From Teredinibacter sp. KSP-S5-2 (GTDB taxonomy: Bacteria > Pseudomonadota > Gammaproteobacteria > Pseudomonadales > Cellvibrionaceae): a stretch of 64,000 nucleotides of DNA. The stretch spans positions 1,486,001 through 1,550,000 of the forward strand of contig NZ_CP120416.1 in the NCBI RefSeq assembly GCF_032773895.1, written 5' to 3'. Made by a program: the position numbers and the translations under genes. Shown here one piece after another: positions 38,942-48,376 of the stretch (its first letter is position 1; each line of letters starts with the position of its first letter). The notes under the pieces were generated by a model that worked only from the letters and a program-made list of their open reading frames with translations, was not told where the DNA came from and made no database searches.

Positions 38942-39553
38942 TCAGCTAGCATTGTTTGTGAGTAATGGGTCAATACCAAAACTGTTTAGTGCGGAAGTCA
39001 GTGCAATCAACGGTAGTCCGATTAATGCAGATGGGTCGGAACTTGAGATTTCCTCAAATAGCGCAATTCCAAGGCCCTCGCACTTAAAACTACCGGCACA
39101 ATCCAAAGGTTGTTCCTCTCTGATGTAATTGTTTATTTGCTGGCTAGTAAGCGTTCGAAACTTCACGTGTGTAGAAACAACCTTGGAATAAAGCGTGTCC
39201 GTGGCTTCCTGATATAAAGCAATACCTGTATAGAAGGTAACTGTCTTGCCGCTGCATGCTTGCAATTGTCGGATAGCCTTCTGAGGTGAGCCGGGTTTTC
39301 CCAGTATGGCATTGTCGAGTTCCGCCGTTTGGTCCGAGCCGATAACGACCGCTTCGGGGGCATGCTTGGCTACTGCTTTGGCTTTTTCGATTGAAAGTCT
39401 GTGGGCAATGGTTTCCGCTGTCTCTCCTGGGGTTGGCTGCTCGTCGATATCTGGTGATAAACACTGAAATCTAAGTTGTAATTGGTTCAGTTGAGCAGCC
39501 CTATATGGTGAGCTGGAGGCCAAAATGAGCTTGCAATGTATGTGAGTGTTCAT
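38942..39553 (-). CDS. yceF: Maf-family nucleotide pyrophosphatase
   Basis: This 203-residue house-cleaning enzyme hydrolyses modified nucleoside triphosphates; the YceF subfamily prefers m7GTP. Motifs seen are LILASSSPYRAAQL at the N-terminus, the metal-binding VIGSDQTAEL, LGKPGSPQKA, and DCAGSFKCEGLG. It is divergent from yceD-rpmF-plsX, the standard arrangement, with a 118-base promoter region. yheS follows on the same strand. Confidence 0.92.
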   Translation of the reverse strand: MNTHIHCKLILASSSPYRAAQLNQLQLRFQCLSPDIDEQPTPGETAETIAHRLSIEKAKAVAKHAPEAVVIGSDQTAELDNAILGKPGSPQKAIRQLQACSGKTVTFYTGIALYQEATDTLYSKVVSTHVKFRTLTSQQINNYIREEQPLDCAGSFKCEGLGIALFEEISSSDPSALIGLPLIALTSALNSFGIDPLLTNNAS

Positions 39554-39671
39554 ATTTTGAGTAGTTCGGGCCTTTTTTTTCCAGTGAATTGGTGATTAAT
39601 CGGCGATTTTTACCATATTATCCACACTTTTCTTTGACAGAGTTAGGTCAACTCCCTATCATTGCGCGCTT

Positions 39672-40211
39672 ATGTCAGAAGGTGCTCCTTCAAAACGGCT
39701 CCCACGCCACCTCGATCCCCGCAAATGCGCGCATTTGGGGGCAGTGTACGATGGGATTATAGAAGCCGATAAACTGCCTCGATTGGCTTCGGCCACTCAT
39801 TCTAATGGCAATTTAACCGCCAAGTTGGTTTTTTCTGTGGATGAAGAAAACAGGAAGATCCTTCGGGGCGAATATGCTATTGAGGTACAAGTAATATGTC
39901 AGCGGTGCCTGGAACCGATGACATTATCGCTTAGCTCAGACTTTATGGTTGGCATTGTTTGGGATGAAAGCGAGGCGAAAGGGCTACCGAAGGAATTAGA
40001 TCCCTGGGTAGTAACTGGAAGTGACGCTGATTTGATTAGTGCAATTGAAGAAGAAGTGTTGCTAGAGCTACCTGTAGTGGCTGTACATGATTATCAGTGT
40101 ATTGATGCTGAGATGATGACGGCTGGCGAAATTGAGGCCAGTGAACAGGAAACGGGAGAAAACCCGTTTCAGGTATTGGCTCAACTGAAAAAGAAACCAA
40201 AAGACGTTTAA
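39672..40211 (+). CDS. yceD: YceD / DUF177 rRNA accumulation protein
   Basis: This 179-residue protein belongs to DUF177, needed for normal 23S rRNA accumulation in plants and E. coli. It has the conserved pair of cysteines in VICQRCLEPM and an acidic C-terminus ending FQVLAQLKKK. rpmF (L32) follows 31 bases downstream, the conserved arrangement, so it starts the large ribosome-lipid-cell-cycle operon. Confidence 0.9.
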   Translation: MSEGAPSKRLPRHLDPRKCAHLGAVYDGIIEADKLPRLASATHSNGNLTAKLVFSVDEENRKILRGEYAIEVQVICQRCLEPMTLSLSSDFMVGIVWDESEAKGLPKELDPWVVTGSDADLISAIEEEVLLELPVVAVHDYQCIDAEMMTAGEIEASEQETGENPFQVLAQLKKKPKDV

Positions 40212-40242
40212 TGTCTCGTGGTGATTACTTGGAGTAATTGTT

Positions 40243-40428
40243 ATGGCGGTACAACAAAATCGTAAAACTCGTTCAAAGCGCGGTATGCGTCGTTCTCATG
40301 ATGCTTTAACTGACAATTCTACTTTGTCTGTAGATTCTGTAACTGGTGAAAAGCATCGTCGCCACCATGTGACTGCAGACGGTTTTTATCGTGGTCGCAA
40401 AGTTGTTGACGTAGCTGACGACGAGTAA
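40243..40428 (+). CDS. rpmF: 50S ribosomal protein L32
   Basis: This 61-residue basic protein begins [21 protein letters not shown], the L32 signature. It lacks the C-terminal zinc-binding cysteines of some L32 forms, as in most gammaproteobacteria. The next gene, plsX, starts 2 bases after its stop codon, implying translational coupling between ribosome and lipid synthesis genes. Confidence 0.97.
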   Translation: MAVQQNRKTRSKRGMRRSHDALTDNSTLSVDSVTGEKHRRHHVTADGFYRGRKVVDVADDE

Positions 40429-40430
40429 GC

Positions 40431-41429
40431 TTGTCGAAGGCGATTTACCTGTCAATTGACGCTATGGGCGGGGATTTAGGTCCCCGTCTTTGCGTTGAAG
40501 CTGTCCTCTCATTTCTTGAACGGCATAGCCACGTTCATATCATCCTGGTTGGAGATGGTCAGACTCTTACCTCTCTAATTCCGAATCATCAGCAGCAAGA
40601 AAGAATTCGTATTGTCCACGCCGAGGATGTTGTCAGCATGAATGACAAGCCTGGAGTTGCATTGCGCCACAAGCGTAACTCTTCTATGTGGCAAAGCCTG
40701 GAGCTAGTTGCGAAAGGGGAGGCCGACGCCTGTGTGAGCGGTGGTAATACCGGAGCTCTAATGGCTATGAGTCGCTATTTGATTACTACCTACGAAGGTA
40801 TGAGCAGGCCAGCAATTTGTAAACCTATGCCAACAGCTAAAGGTAAAAGCTTCTTTCTCGACTTGGGGGCAAACATTGATTGTTCATCGCAGCAACTGGT
40901 TCAGTTCGCAGAGATGGGGGCGGCGTTGGCAAAAGTATATGGCAAATCCATGCCTAAGGTTGCGCTGCTCAATATTGGTGCTGAAACAACAAAAGGCAGC
41001 GGCGATATCAGGGAGGCGGCCGAAATCCTGAGTCAGCGTAAAGAGATGAATTTCTGTGGATTTGTCGAGGGTGATGGCCTCTACACCGGCAACTATGATG
41101 TTGTTGTGTGTGATGGTTTTGCCGGTAATGTGGCTTTGAAAGTCAGTGAGGGAGTGGTGCAGTTTGTGTTTGGCAGTCTTAAAACATATCTCGCATCAAG
41201 TATTGTGCGCCGAATCTTGTCCTTACTTGTTAAACCTCTTTTGGCTTCATGGGCAAAAAGGTTTGATCCCTCACGCTATAACGGCGCTGCACTCCTGGGC
41301 TTAAAGAAGATTGTGGTTAAAAGTCACGGCAAGGCAGACAAAGAAGGCTTTGTTAATGCCCTGGAAACGGCCTTAGAGCAGGTTCAGGCTGACATCCCAA
41401 ATAAAATTGAACAGTGTTTAGTCTCTTAA
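40431..41429 (+). CDS. plsX: Phosphate acyltransferase PlsX
   Basis: This 332-residue enzyme converts acyl-ACP to acyl-phosphate for phosphatidic acid synthesis with PlsY. The N-terminus YLSIDAMGGDLGP and the motifs ACVSGGNTGALMA and CDGFAGNVALK are diagnostic. The start is a TTG only 2 bases after the rpmF stop; the family N-terminus begins there and no better ATG exists, so expression probably depends on ribosomes leaving rpmF. fabD follows directly with no fabH between them. Confidence 0.95.
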   Translation: MSKAIYLSIDAMGGDLGPRLCVEAVLSFLERHSHVHIILVGDGQTLTSLIPNHQQQERIRIVHAEDVVSMNDKPGVALRHKRNSSMWQSLELVAKGEADACVSGGNTGALMAMSRYLITTYEGMSRPAICKPMPTAKGKSFFLDLGANIDCSSQQLVQFAEMGAALAKVYGKSMPKVALLNIGAETTKGSGDIREAAEILSQRKEMNFCGFVEGDGLYTGNYDVVVCDGFAGNVALKVSEGVVQFVFGSLKTYLASSIVRRILSLLVKPLLASWAKRFDPSRYNGAALLGLKKIVVKSHGKADKEGFVNALETALEQVQADIPNKIEQCLVS

Positions 41430-41462
41430 TTTTAGTGTTTTTGTAATTTAGCGGATATATCT

Positions 41463-42404
41463 ATGAATACTCAGCAATCCCTTGCATTTGTTTTTCCTGG
41501 TCAAGGCTCGCAAAAAGTGGGCATGCTTGAAGATTTTTACGGCGAAGAACTGGTGAAGAATACATTTGCTCAGGCGAGTGATGTACTTGGCTATGACTTA
41601 CTGGCATTGATTCAAGAGGGGCCTCAAGAAAAACTCAATATGACAGAGGTAACCCAACCTGCATTGCTAACCTGTAGTGTGGCCCTATGGAGATTGTGGC
41701 AGTCGCGAGGCGGTGTGGTGCCTGCATATATGGCAGGGCACAGTTTGGGGGAGTGGTCTGCATTGGTTTGCGCAGAAGTGGTTAAGTTTGAAGATGCAGT
41801 GGCCTTGGTAAGAGCTCGCGGTCAATACATGCAGGAAGCAGTCCCCGCAGGTCAGGGTGCAATGGCAGCCATTATTGGCTTGGGGGATGAAGAAATAGAG
41901 CAAGCTTGTGAAAAGGCGGCAGAGGGACAGGTAGTTTGTCCGGTTAACTACAACTCACCTGGGCAGGTTGTTATTGCCGGAGAGAGCGATGCTGTTGAGC
42001 GTGCCATGGCGCTTTGTAAAGAGGCCGGAGCTAAACGTGCGCTGCCTTTACCCGTGAGCGCACCATTTCATACTTCGCTGATGAAGCCTGCTGCAGACAG
42101 GCTGGCAGCACAAATTCAGGAAACCGAATTTAGTCAGCCAAAAGTACCTGTTGTACACAATGTGAGCGCTTTACCAGAGGCTAACCCTGAAAAAATTAAA
42201 GCAATTATGGTGGAGCAGATCTATTCTGCAGTGCAGTGGGTTGATTGTGTTAAGTATTTGGTCGATAACGGTGTGGAAACGACTATAGAATGCGGCCCCG
42301 GTAAAGTATTGGCTGGGTTAGTTAAGCGCATTCACAAACCATTACAGGCTTTGGCAACAGAGTCTGAAGATTTATTTTCTGCTAGTTTGCAAGGCAATCA
42401 TTAA
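41463..42404 (+). CDS. fabD: Malonyl-CoA:ACP transacylase
   Basis: This 313-residue enzyme loads malonyl groups onto ACP. The N-terminus AFVFPGQGSQKVGM, the nucleophile Ser in GHSLGEWSALV, and the catalytic His in PVSAPFHTSLM are clear. It lies between plsX and fabG. In E. coli fabH would precede it; here it does not. Confidence 0.97.
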   Translation: MNTQQSLAFVFPGQGSQKVGMLEDFYGEELVKNTFAQASDVLGYDLLALIQEGPQEKLNMTEVTQPALLTCSVALWRLWQSRGGVVPAYMAGHSLGEWSALVCAEVVKFEDAVALVRARGQYMQEAVPAGQGAMAAIIGLGDEEIEQACEKAAEGQVVCPVNYNSPGQVVIAGESDAVERAMALCKEAGAKRALPLPVSAPFHTSLMKPAADRLAAQIQETEFSQPKVPVVHNVSALPEANPEKIKAIMVEQIYSAVQWVDCVKYLVDNGVETTIECGPGKVLAGLVKRIHKPLQALATESEDLFSASLQGNH

Positions 42405-42457
42405 GAACATTGTTTGCTGTGCTTAGAGAGCACAGCAGAGAACGGGGGATAGATAAA

Positions 42458-43201
42458 ATGACCTTAGAAGGTAAAGTTGCGTTAGTAACAGGTGCAAGTC
42501 GTGGTATTGGTGAGGCAATAGCCAATCGTTTGGCTGAAAGCGGTGCGGTTGTTGTTGGTACGGCCACCTCTGAAGGCGGCGCGGAGAAGATCTCTGCTCG
42601 CATGGAGGCTGCAGGCTACAAGGGTGAAGGTATGATGTTAAACGTCACTGACCCCGATTCCGTAGCTCAGGTACTCAAAGCGATTCAAGAAAAGTATGGT
42701 GCACCGGCAATCCTTGTAAATAACGCCGGGATTACTCGTGATAACCTGATGCTTCGCATGAGCGAAGAAGAATGGTTTGATGTAATCAATACTAACCTCA
42801 GCGCTGTATTCCGTCTAAGTAAGGCATGTTTAAGGGGTATGATGAAAGCCCGTTGGGGGCGCATAGTGAACATTAGCTCAGTGGTTGGGCAGATGGGGAA
42901 TCCCGGTCAGGCCAATTACGCAGCAACCAAGGCGGGAGTGGCTGGTTTTGCCCGGTCTTTGGCTAAAGAGGTCGCTTCTAGGGGGATTACCGTCAATTCT
43001 GTGGCACCAGGGTTTATTGAAACAGATATGACCAAGGCACTTAATGACGATCAAAGAAATTCTATGATGGGTGCCATACCATCTGGGCGTTTTGGTAAGC
43101 CAGAAGAGATTGCTGGTGTAGTAAGCTTCCTGTGCAGTGAAGATGCCAGCTACCTTACCGGCGAGACACTGCAGGTTAATGGCGGCATGTATATGCGCTA
43201 A
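42458..43201 (+). CDS. fabG: 3-oxoacyl-ACP reductase
   Basis: This 247-residue short-chain dehydrogenase reduces 3-oxoacyl-ACP with NADPH. The cofactor motif is VTGASRGIGEAIA, NNAGIT is present, and the active site includes Ser in NISSVVGQ and YAATKAG (Tyr-x3-Lys). The open frame begins at 42410, but GGGGGA precedes the ATG at 42458 and MTLEGKVALVTG is the normal start. The next gene, acpP, is 269 bases away with its own promoter. Confidence 0.97.
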   Translation: MTLEGKVALVTGASRGIGEAIANRLAESGAVVVGTATSEGGAEKISARMEAAGYKGEGMMLNVTDPDSVAQVLKAIQEKYGAPAILVNNAGITRDNLMLRMSEEEWFDVINTNLSAVFRLSKACLRGMMKARWGRIVNISSVVGQMGNPGQANYAATKAGVAGFARSLAKEVASRGITVNSVAPGFIETDMTKALNDDQRNSMMGAIPSGRFGKPEEIAGVVSFLCSEDASYLTGETLQVNGGMYMR

Positions 43202-43226
43202 CCTTCTGAAAATAAAGGTTTTTTTT
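43200..43226 (+). terminator. Weak terminator at the end of fabG
   Basis: AACCTT and AAGGTT form a short stem with a 9-base loop overlapping the stop codon, followed by a run of Ts. The stem is weak, so termination may be partial and allow readthrough into acpP. Confidence 0.5.
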
Positions 43227-43239
43227 ATAAAAGCGTAAT

Positions 43240-43285
43240 AAATTTCGAATCTTGCGTTACAACTGCAAGAATTTCGAGTTAAAAT
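43240..43285 (+). promoter_or_regulatory. acpP: acpP promoter with flanking repeats
   Basis: TTACAA (43257-43262) and TAAAAT (43280-43285) are spaced by 17 bases, a good sigma-70 pair. The element AATTTCGA occurs twice (near 43241 and 43270) and CTTGC / GCAAG flank the -35, so a regulator could bind across it. The mRNA leader would be about 180 bases. Confidence 0.55.
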
Positions 43286-43470
43286 GCGCGCACGTGTGAG
43301 CCCGAGCCACCGTTGGGCATTGTTTTGTTTAACGGTGTGGGTACCTGAGCTGTAGGTGTTTGTGGCTCCAGAAATAGCACTCTCCAGAGTGTGTTGATTA
43401 TTACGGAATATCAATTGTCAGATGTTCTACGGCTTCACTGATAGACTACCATTAGGAGTTAATTACGATT

Positions 43471-43707
43471 ATGAGCAGCATTGAAGAACGCGTTAAGAAA
43501 ATTGTCGCTGAGCAACTTGGTGTTAAAGAAGAAGAAGTAAAAAACGAAGCGTCCTTCGTTGAAGATTTGGGAGCGGATTCCCTTGATACTGTTGAACTCG
43601 TTATGGCATTGGAAGAAGAGTTCGAGACTGAGATTCCAGACGAAGAAGCTGAAAAAATTACTACAGTTCAGCTTGCTATCAACTACATCAACGAAAACTT
43701 GGCATAA
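43471..43707 (+). CDS. acpP: Acyl carrier protein
   Basis: This 78-residue acidic protein carries growing acyl chains on 4'-phosphopantetheine attached to Ser37 in [11 protein letters not shown]. The sequence is close to the gammaproteobacterial ACP consensus ([20 protein letters not shown]). It has its own promoter and is followed by a strong terminator, so it can be made in excess over the synthases, as expected for an abundant protein. Confidence 0.98.
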   Translation: MSSIEERVKKIVAEQLGVKEEEVKNEASFVEDLGADSLDTVELVMALEEEFETEIPDEEAEKITTVQLAINYINENLA

Positions 43708-43742
43708 GCCGTTTTTAGTTATTAGCTGAAGCCTATTGTCGC

Positions 43743-43778
43743 CAAAAGCCGTATCTATGGTTCATAGTACGGCTTTTG
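43743..43778 (+). terminator. Terminator after acpP
   Basis: AAAAGCCGTA pairs with TACGGCTTTT, and inside it CTATG pairs with CATAG around GTT, giving a long nested stem ending in Ts. It separates acpP from fabF. Confidence 0.9.
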
Positions 43779-43866
43779 TTGTATTAGCTACTGAGTGTTT
43801 ATTTTCTGTTTAATGCTATCTACTTTGTAGCACTCATTAGTTTTGCCATCTGTATCGGAGGAGTTT

Positions 43867-45105
43867 GTGAATCGCAATCGGGTCGTTATTACTGGTGTTG
43901 GTATGGTCAGCTCACTGGCCCACAACGTTGAAGACACTTGGAAAGCCATTTTAAGTGGAAAAAGCGGTGTCACACCGATTGATTCATTCGATGCATCAGC
44001 CTTTGCCACGCGTTTTAGCGCATCGGTCAAGGGGTTGGATCTTTCTCCCTATATGGACGAAAAAGAAGCGCGAAAAATTGACCCGTTTATTCAGTATGGC
44101 ATGGTTGCCGGTACTCAGGCATTTGAAGATTCCGGTATTGAAGTGACTGAAAAGAATGCACACCGTATTGGCTGTGTTGTTGGTTCGGGTATCGGTGGTT
44201 TGGGATCAATTGAAAATACCACACTAACCATCAAAGAGCGCGGCCCGAGACGGGTATCTCCTTTCTTTGTTCCTGGTTCGATTATCAATATGATCGCGGG
44301 CAATCTTTCTATCAAGTATGGCCTAAAAGGTATTAACCTGGCAGTCACGACAGCGTGTACTACTGGTACTCATTGTATCGGTTTGGCTGCACGAGAAATT
44401 ATGTTCGGTACGGCTGATGTGATGATTGCCGGTGGTTCTGAAATGGCGACAACACCTGTTGGTGTCGGTGGTTTTGGTGCTGCGAGAGCGTTATCTAAAC
44501 GCAATGATGATCCAGAACGGGCGAGTCGGCCTTGGGATAAAGACCGCGATGGTTTTGTGTTAGGTGATGGTGCCGGTATTGTTGTTCTTGAAAATTATGA
44601 GCATGCCAAAGCCCGAGGGGCAAAAATCTATGCTGAAGTCGCAGGTTTTGGTACAAGTGGTGATGCCTATCATATGACTTCTCCTCCTGAGTCGGGTGAA
44701 GGTGCGGCACTTTCAATGAAAAATGCGCTTATTGATGCATCTGTTAATCCTGAGGATATGGATTATATTAATGCTCACGGCACCTCAACTCTGGCAGGCG
44801 ATTTAGCCGAGTGTAATGCGCTGAAGCAGGTGTTTGGTGGTCATGCATCGAAGTTGGCTGTGAGTTCGACCAAATCCATGATTGGTCACTTACTAGGCGC
44901 AGCTGGTGCTGTTGAAGCAATTTTTACGGCTCTGTCTATTCGTGACCAGGTTGCACCGCCTACTATTAATCTGGACAATCCTAGCGAAGGTTGTGATTTA
45001 AACCTCGTTCCTCATACGGCGCAGGAAATGGAAATTAACATTGCGCTTAGTAATTCATTTGGTTTTGGTGGTACCAACGGAACCTTGCTCTTTAAGAAGG
45101 TTTAA
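43867..45105 (+). CDS. fabF: Beta-ketoacyl-ACP synthase II
   Basis: This 412-residue enzyme elongates acyl-ACP, including the temperature-controlled palmitoleate to vaccenate step. Cys164 lies in TTACTTGTH, and the two His are in NAHGTST and [13 protein letters not shown]. The start is the GTG at 43867, with GGAGGAG just before it ([15 protein letters not shown] is the normal N-terminus), so the longer frame from 43843 is rejected. pabC follows after 17 bases. Confidence 0.96.
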   Translation: MNRNRVVITGVGMVSSLAHNVEDTWKAILSGKSGVTPIDSFDASAFATRFSASVKGLDLSPYMDEKEARKIDPFIQYGMVAGTQAFEDSGIEVTEKNAHRIGCVVGSGIGGLGSIENTTLTIKERGPRRVSPFFVPGSIINMIAGNLSIKYGLKGINLAVTTACTTGTHCIGLAAREIMFGTADVMIAGGSEMATTPVGVGGFGAARALSKRNDDPERASRPWDKDRDGFVLGDGAGIVVLENYEHAKARGAKIYAEVAGFGTSGDAYHMTSPPESGEGAALSMKNALIDASVNPEDMDYINAHGTSTLAGDLAECNALKQVFGGHASKLAVSSTKSMIGHLLGAAGAVEAIFTALSIRDQVAPPTINLDNPSEGCDLNLVPHTAQEMEINIALSNSFGFGGTNGTLLFKKV

Positions 45106-45122
45106 CCAAACTGTAGCGCCAG

Positions 45123-45977
45123 ATGAACTCCCCGATTATCTCTATCAATGGAAACATAAGTAACTTTGTTGAGGTAGAAGATCGGGGTTTTCTGTATGGT
45201 GATGGCGTTTTTGAAACAATGCGGTTTCAAAATGGCCTGATTCCTTTGTGGCAAGAACATAAATCCAGATTGCTTGCCTCCATTCGAAAGCTTTTTATTC
45301 AATTCGAAGAAACTGATATAGAAGCTTATCTGTCAGAATTTATAAGTCGCCTTCCATCAGTAAATGGTGTTGTTAAGTTAGTTGTAACGCGTGGTAAAGG
45401 TGGTAAAGGCTTCTACCCGGATAAACAGCCGCAGCCTAAAATAGTGCTGCTTTTTCATGAAAGAGCTTCTGTTAAGTCGGATGTGTGGTTTCAGTCTGAA
45501 ACTGAGTTGGTTATGTCCGAACACCGTCTTTCAGGAAACCGTTATCTTGCAGGGCTTAAGCACTTAAATCGTTTGGATTACATCGTTGCGGCGGAAAAAG
45601 CTCAGGTAAGTAATCAGCAAGAATTACTGTTGGCTGACACAGAAGAGAAGATTATCGAATCAATGCATCACAATATTTTTATTGCGCAGAAAGATCGTAT
45701 TCTTACTCCGACATTGGATACGTGTGGTGTTGAAGGGGTGTTGAAAAGAGTATTGAAATCTTTAGTTGATGATCACGATTTTATTTCATACTCAGAACAG
45801 GTTTTGTCTTTTGATGATATTGTTGATGCAGATGAGGTTTTTCTCACTAATGCAGTTGTGGGGATTGTTCCGGTAAAATCTTTATTGGATTCCAAGCAAG
45901 AGTTGCATAAAACCTACGCTCAATATGATGTGGCTTTTAAATTGAGCCAATTACTTGAGAAAAAAATAAAAATATGA
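45123..45977 (+). CDS. pabC: Aminodeoxychorismate lyase
   Basis: This 284-residue PLP enzyme (fold type IV) releases pyruvate from aminodeoxychorismate to give p-aminobenzoate for folate. DRGFLYGDGVFETMR is diagnostic and the PLP Lys is in LAGLKHLNRLD. Its stop overlaps the mltG start by 4 bases (ATGA), so the two are translationally coupled. The position between fabF and mltG is conserved. Confidence 0.93.
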   Translation: MNSPIISINGNISNFVEVEDRGFLYGDGVFETMRFQNGLIPLWQEHKSRLLASIRKLFIQFEETDIEAYLSEFISRLPSVNGVVKLVVTRGKGGKGFYPDKQPQPKIVLLFHERASVKSDVWFQSETELVMSEHRLSGNRYLAGLKHLNRLDYIVAAEKAQVSNQQELLLADTEEKIIESMHHNIFIAQKDRILTPTLDTCGVEGVLKRVLKSLVDDHDFISYSEQVLSFDDIVDADEVFLTNAVVGIVPVKSLLDSKQELHKTYAQYDVAFKLSQLLEKKIKI

Positions 45978-47047
45978 AAATAGATATTGCTCGCACAGTG
46001 ATTGCGATTAGTTTGTGGTTGTTGGTTATGGCGGGGTGTGCTGGATATTATGTCTGGCAGTGGTTGGAAACGCCTGTTGAAATTCCGGAAGAGAAACAGC
46101 TCTATGAAATAAGCAAAGGGAAATCTCTGACAAAAGTTTCTTGGGAATTGTCAGAAGCGAAAATTATCCGCTGGCCAAGGTTGTGGGTTTTTTATGCGCG
46201 CTTTATGAATTTGACGACGATTAAAGCAGGGGAATATCGCTTTTCTCATCAAGAATCCCCAATCTCTTTATTAGCCAGGTTCCAATCTGGCGATGTAGTA
46301 CAGCATCATATTACTTTGGTCGAGGGTAGAACGTATATAGACTTCGTCCATAGTTTGCATAGTCATAAGCAAATTAAAAAATTGTTAGGCACATCGAATG
46401 ATCTTGCTTTGTTTCGAGAAAATGGTGTCAACGTCGAACACCTTGAAGGGTGGTTTTATCCAGATACATATCAATTTACTAACGGAGATAGTGATTTAGA
46501 AATCCTGAGTCGTGCATACGAAAAAATGCGTTTGGTGTTGGATTCTGAGTGGGAAAAAAGAGCCGAACAACTTCCCTATGAAACACCTTATGAAGCATTA
46601 ATTATGGCTTCAATAGTCGAGAAGGAAACGGGTGCAGCGTTTGAACGTAAGCAGATAGCGGGCGTATTTGTTCGTCGACTGGAAGCAAAAATGCGTTTGC
46701 AGACTGATCCGACTGTGATTTATGGTATGGGTGATAATTATTCTGGAAATATTACTAAAAAGGATTTGCAAACTTATACGCCTTACAACACTTATATGAT
46801 TCGAGGTTTGCCTCCCACGCCGATCGCAATGCCTGGAGAAAAAGCAATAAACGCCGCACTTAATCCAGCAAAAGGGAGTACCTTGTTTTTTGTGGCGAAA
46901 GGTGATGGTACGCATCATTTCTCTGAAACACTTGATGAGCATTTAGATGCAGTAAGAAAATTTCAATTAAAGCGAAGAGAGGATTATCGCTCATCCCCGT
47001 TGACGGACGAACGTAGTAACGAAGTAGACAAGGCCGATAACGAATGA
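45974..47047 (+). CDS. mltG: Endolytic murein transglycosylase MltG
   Basis: This 357-residue inner-membrane protein (one helix, about residues 9-29) cuts nascent glycan strands and sets their length. A LysM-like segment precedes the YceG domain with the catalytic Glu in MASIVEKETG and the motif RLQTDPTVIYG. It overlaps pabC and tmk by 4 bases on each side, a tight operon. The tail is acidic and probably disordered. Confidence 0.94.
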   Translation: MKIDIARTVIAISLWLLVMAGCAGYYVWQWLETPVEIPEEKQLYEISKGKSLTKVSWELSEAKIIRWPRLWVFYARFMNLTTIKAGEYRFSHQESPISLLARFQSGDVVQHHITLVEGRTYIDFVHSLHSHKQIKKLLGTSNDLALFRENGVNVEHLEGWFYPDTYQFTNGDSDLEILSRAYEKMRLVLDSEWEKRAEQLPYETPYEALIMASIVEKETGAAFERKQIAGVFVRRLEAKMRLQTDPTVIYGMGDNYSGNITKKDLQTYTPYNTYMIRGLPPTPIAMPGEKAINAALNPAKGSTLFFVAKGDGTHHFSETLDEHLDAVRKFQLKRREDYRSSPLTDERSNEVDKADNE

Positions 47048-47661
47048 TAGGTAAGTTTATTACAGTAGAAGGCACTGAAGGTGTTGGTAAATCGACAAAT
47101 ATCGATTTCATAAAGTCAAAAATAGAAGCGCGTGGAATTCCTCTTTTGATAACGCGTGAGCCAGGTGGAACACCTCTCGCGGAAGAAATACGAGAAATGC
47201 TATTGCAAAAAAGAGAAGAGCCTTTTGATGCAAAAGCTGAGTTATTAATGATTTTTGCTGCACGCGCCCAACATTTAAACACTGTTATTAAACCTGCGTT
47301 AGCCCGTGGTCAGTGGGTTTTGTGTGATCGTTTCACTGATGCTACATACGCGTATCAGGGAGCGGGGAGAGGCTTGTCAAAGTCCTTTATTTTGGAGCTT
47401 GAACAAAGCGTTCAAGGCGATCTGCGTCCTGATAAAACATTTTTACTGGATATCGATGTGCAAGTTGGGTTGGAGCGTGCAAAAGCCCGAGCTGAACTGG
47501 ATCGCTTTGAAGAGGAGCAAATCTCATTCTTTGAGCGTGTTAGGGCCGGTTACTTGGAGCGCGTAAATGAAACCCCCGACAAGTACGCTGTAGTTAATGC
47601 AGGTCAACCGCTTAATGCGGTGCAGGATGATATACAGGTTGCACTGGAAAAATTATTCTAG
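47044..47661 (+). CDS. tmk: Thymidylate kinase
   Basis: This 205-residue kinase makes dTDP from dTMP. The P-loop is VEGTEGVGKST, the DR motif is in LCDRFTDATYAYQGAGRG, and the LID region follows. It overlaps mltG by 4 bases and its end overlaps the converging rluA stop by 4 bases. holB, its usual neighbour, lies beyond rluA. Confidence 0.96.
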   Translation: MIGKFITVEGTEGVGKSTNIDFIKSKIEARGIPLLITREPGGTPLAEEIREMLLQKREEPFDAKAELLMIFAARAQHLNTVIKPALARGQWVLCDRFTDATYAYQGAGRGLSKSFILELEQSVQGDLRPDKTFLLDIDVQVGLERAKARAELDRFEEEQISFFERVRAGYLERVNETPDKYAVVNAGQPLNAVQDDIQVALEKLF

Positions 47662-48302
47662 AATTCCGGTTGGCAATCGATTTTAATTTTCTTTCCTGTC
47701 ATTGGCTGGATAAATTGTAAGCTCTGGGCGTGTAAATGCATTCTTGCCGGAGCTGTTTCAAGTTCTGCTTCCAAGTGACCACTGTACAATTTATCCCCTA
47801 AGATCGGATGACCGAGTTGTAGGGTGTGTAGCCTCAGTTGGTGGGATCGGCCTGTGTGTGGGCTGAGCAATAAGCGACTTTGGTTTTTGTTGTTGTCGGT
47901 TGCTAGGGTCTTATAAAAAGTTGAGGCTTTCTTTCCCGATAGCCAGTCGATTTTTTGTTTCGGTCGGTTTATCCAGTCACACATCATTGGTGAGTGGATT
48001 TCGCCATAATGGCTGTCCAATATCCCATGAACTACGGCGATATATTTTTTGCTGACCTTTCGTTGTTCAAATAATTTGCCTAGCTCCCTTTGTGCTTCAT
48101 ATGAGAGCGCAAATATTACCAGCCCGGAAGTTGCCATATCCAATCGATGGACGACGCGAGCGTTCGGGAATTCTGTTAACACCGAGTCATATAAATTCTC
48201 TGGCTCAGTCAAACCTGGAACACACAGTAATCCAGATGGTTTGTTAACAACGATTAAATGCTCGTCAGAATAGACCGGTTCTCGTATTTGGCTAAGGGTC
48301 AT
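47658..48302 (-). CDS. rluA: RluA-family pseudouridine synthase
   Basis: This 214-residue enzyme makes pseudouridine in rRNA and tRNA (E. coli RluA: 23S 746 and tRNA 32). The catalytic Asp is in VVHRLDMATSGLVI; VNKPSGLLCVPG and GRSHQLRLH are family motifs. It has no S4 domain, as in RluA. It lies antisense between tmk and holB, interrupting an otherwise conserved gene order. Confidence 0.92.
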   Translation of the reverse strand: MTLSQIREPVYSDEHLIVVNKPSGLLCVPGLTEPENLYDSVLTEFPNARVVHRLDMATSGLVIFALSYEAQRELGKLFEQRKVSKKYIAVVHGILDSHYGEIHSPMMCDWINRPKQKIDWLSGKKASTFYKTLATDNNKNQSRLLLSPHTGRSHQLRLHTLQLGHPILGDKLYSGHLEAELETAPARMHLHAQSLQFIQPMTGKKIKIDCQPEF

Positions 48303-48376
48303 GTATGGTAAAACTTTACTAGGCGTTGGTTAAGGTGTGAAAATAGCTGTTAGACAGCAATATACGTGCGTGACAT

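Noticed and set aside
42878-43414. 178-residue minus-strand open frame across fabG and the acpP leader
   Set aside because: Antisense shadow of fabG with no recognisable domain.
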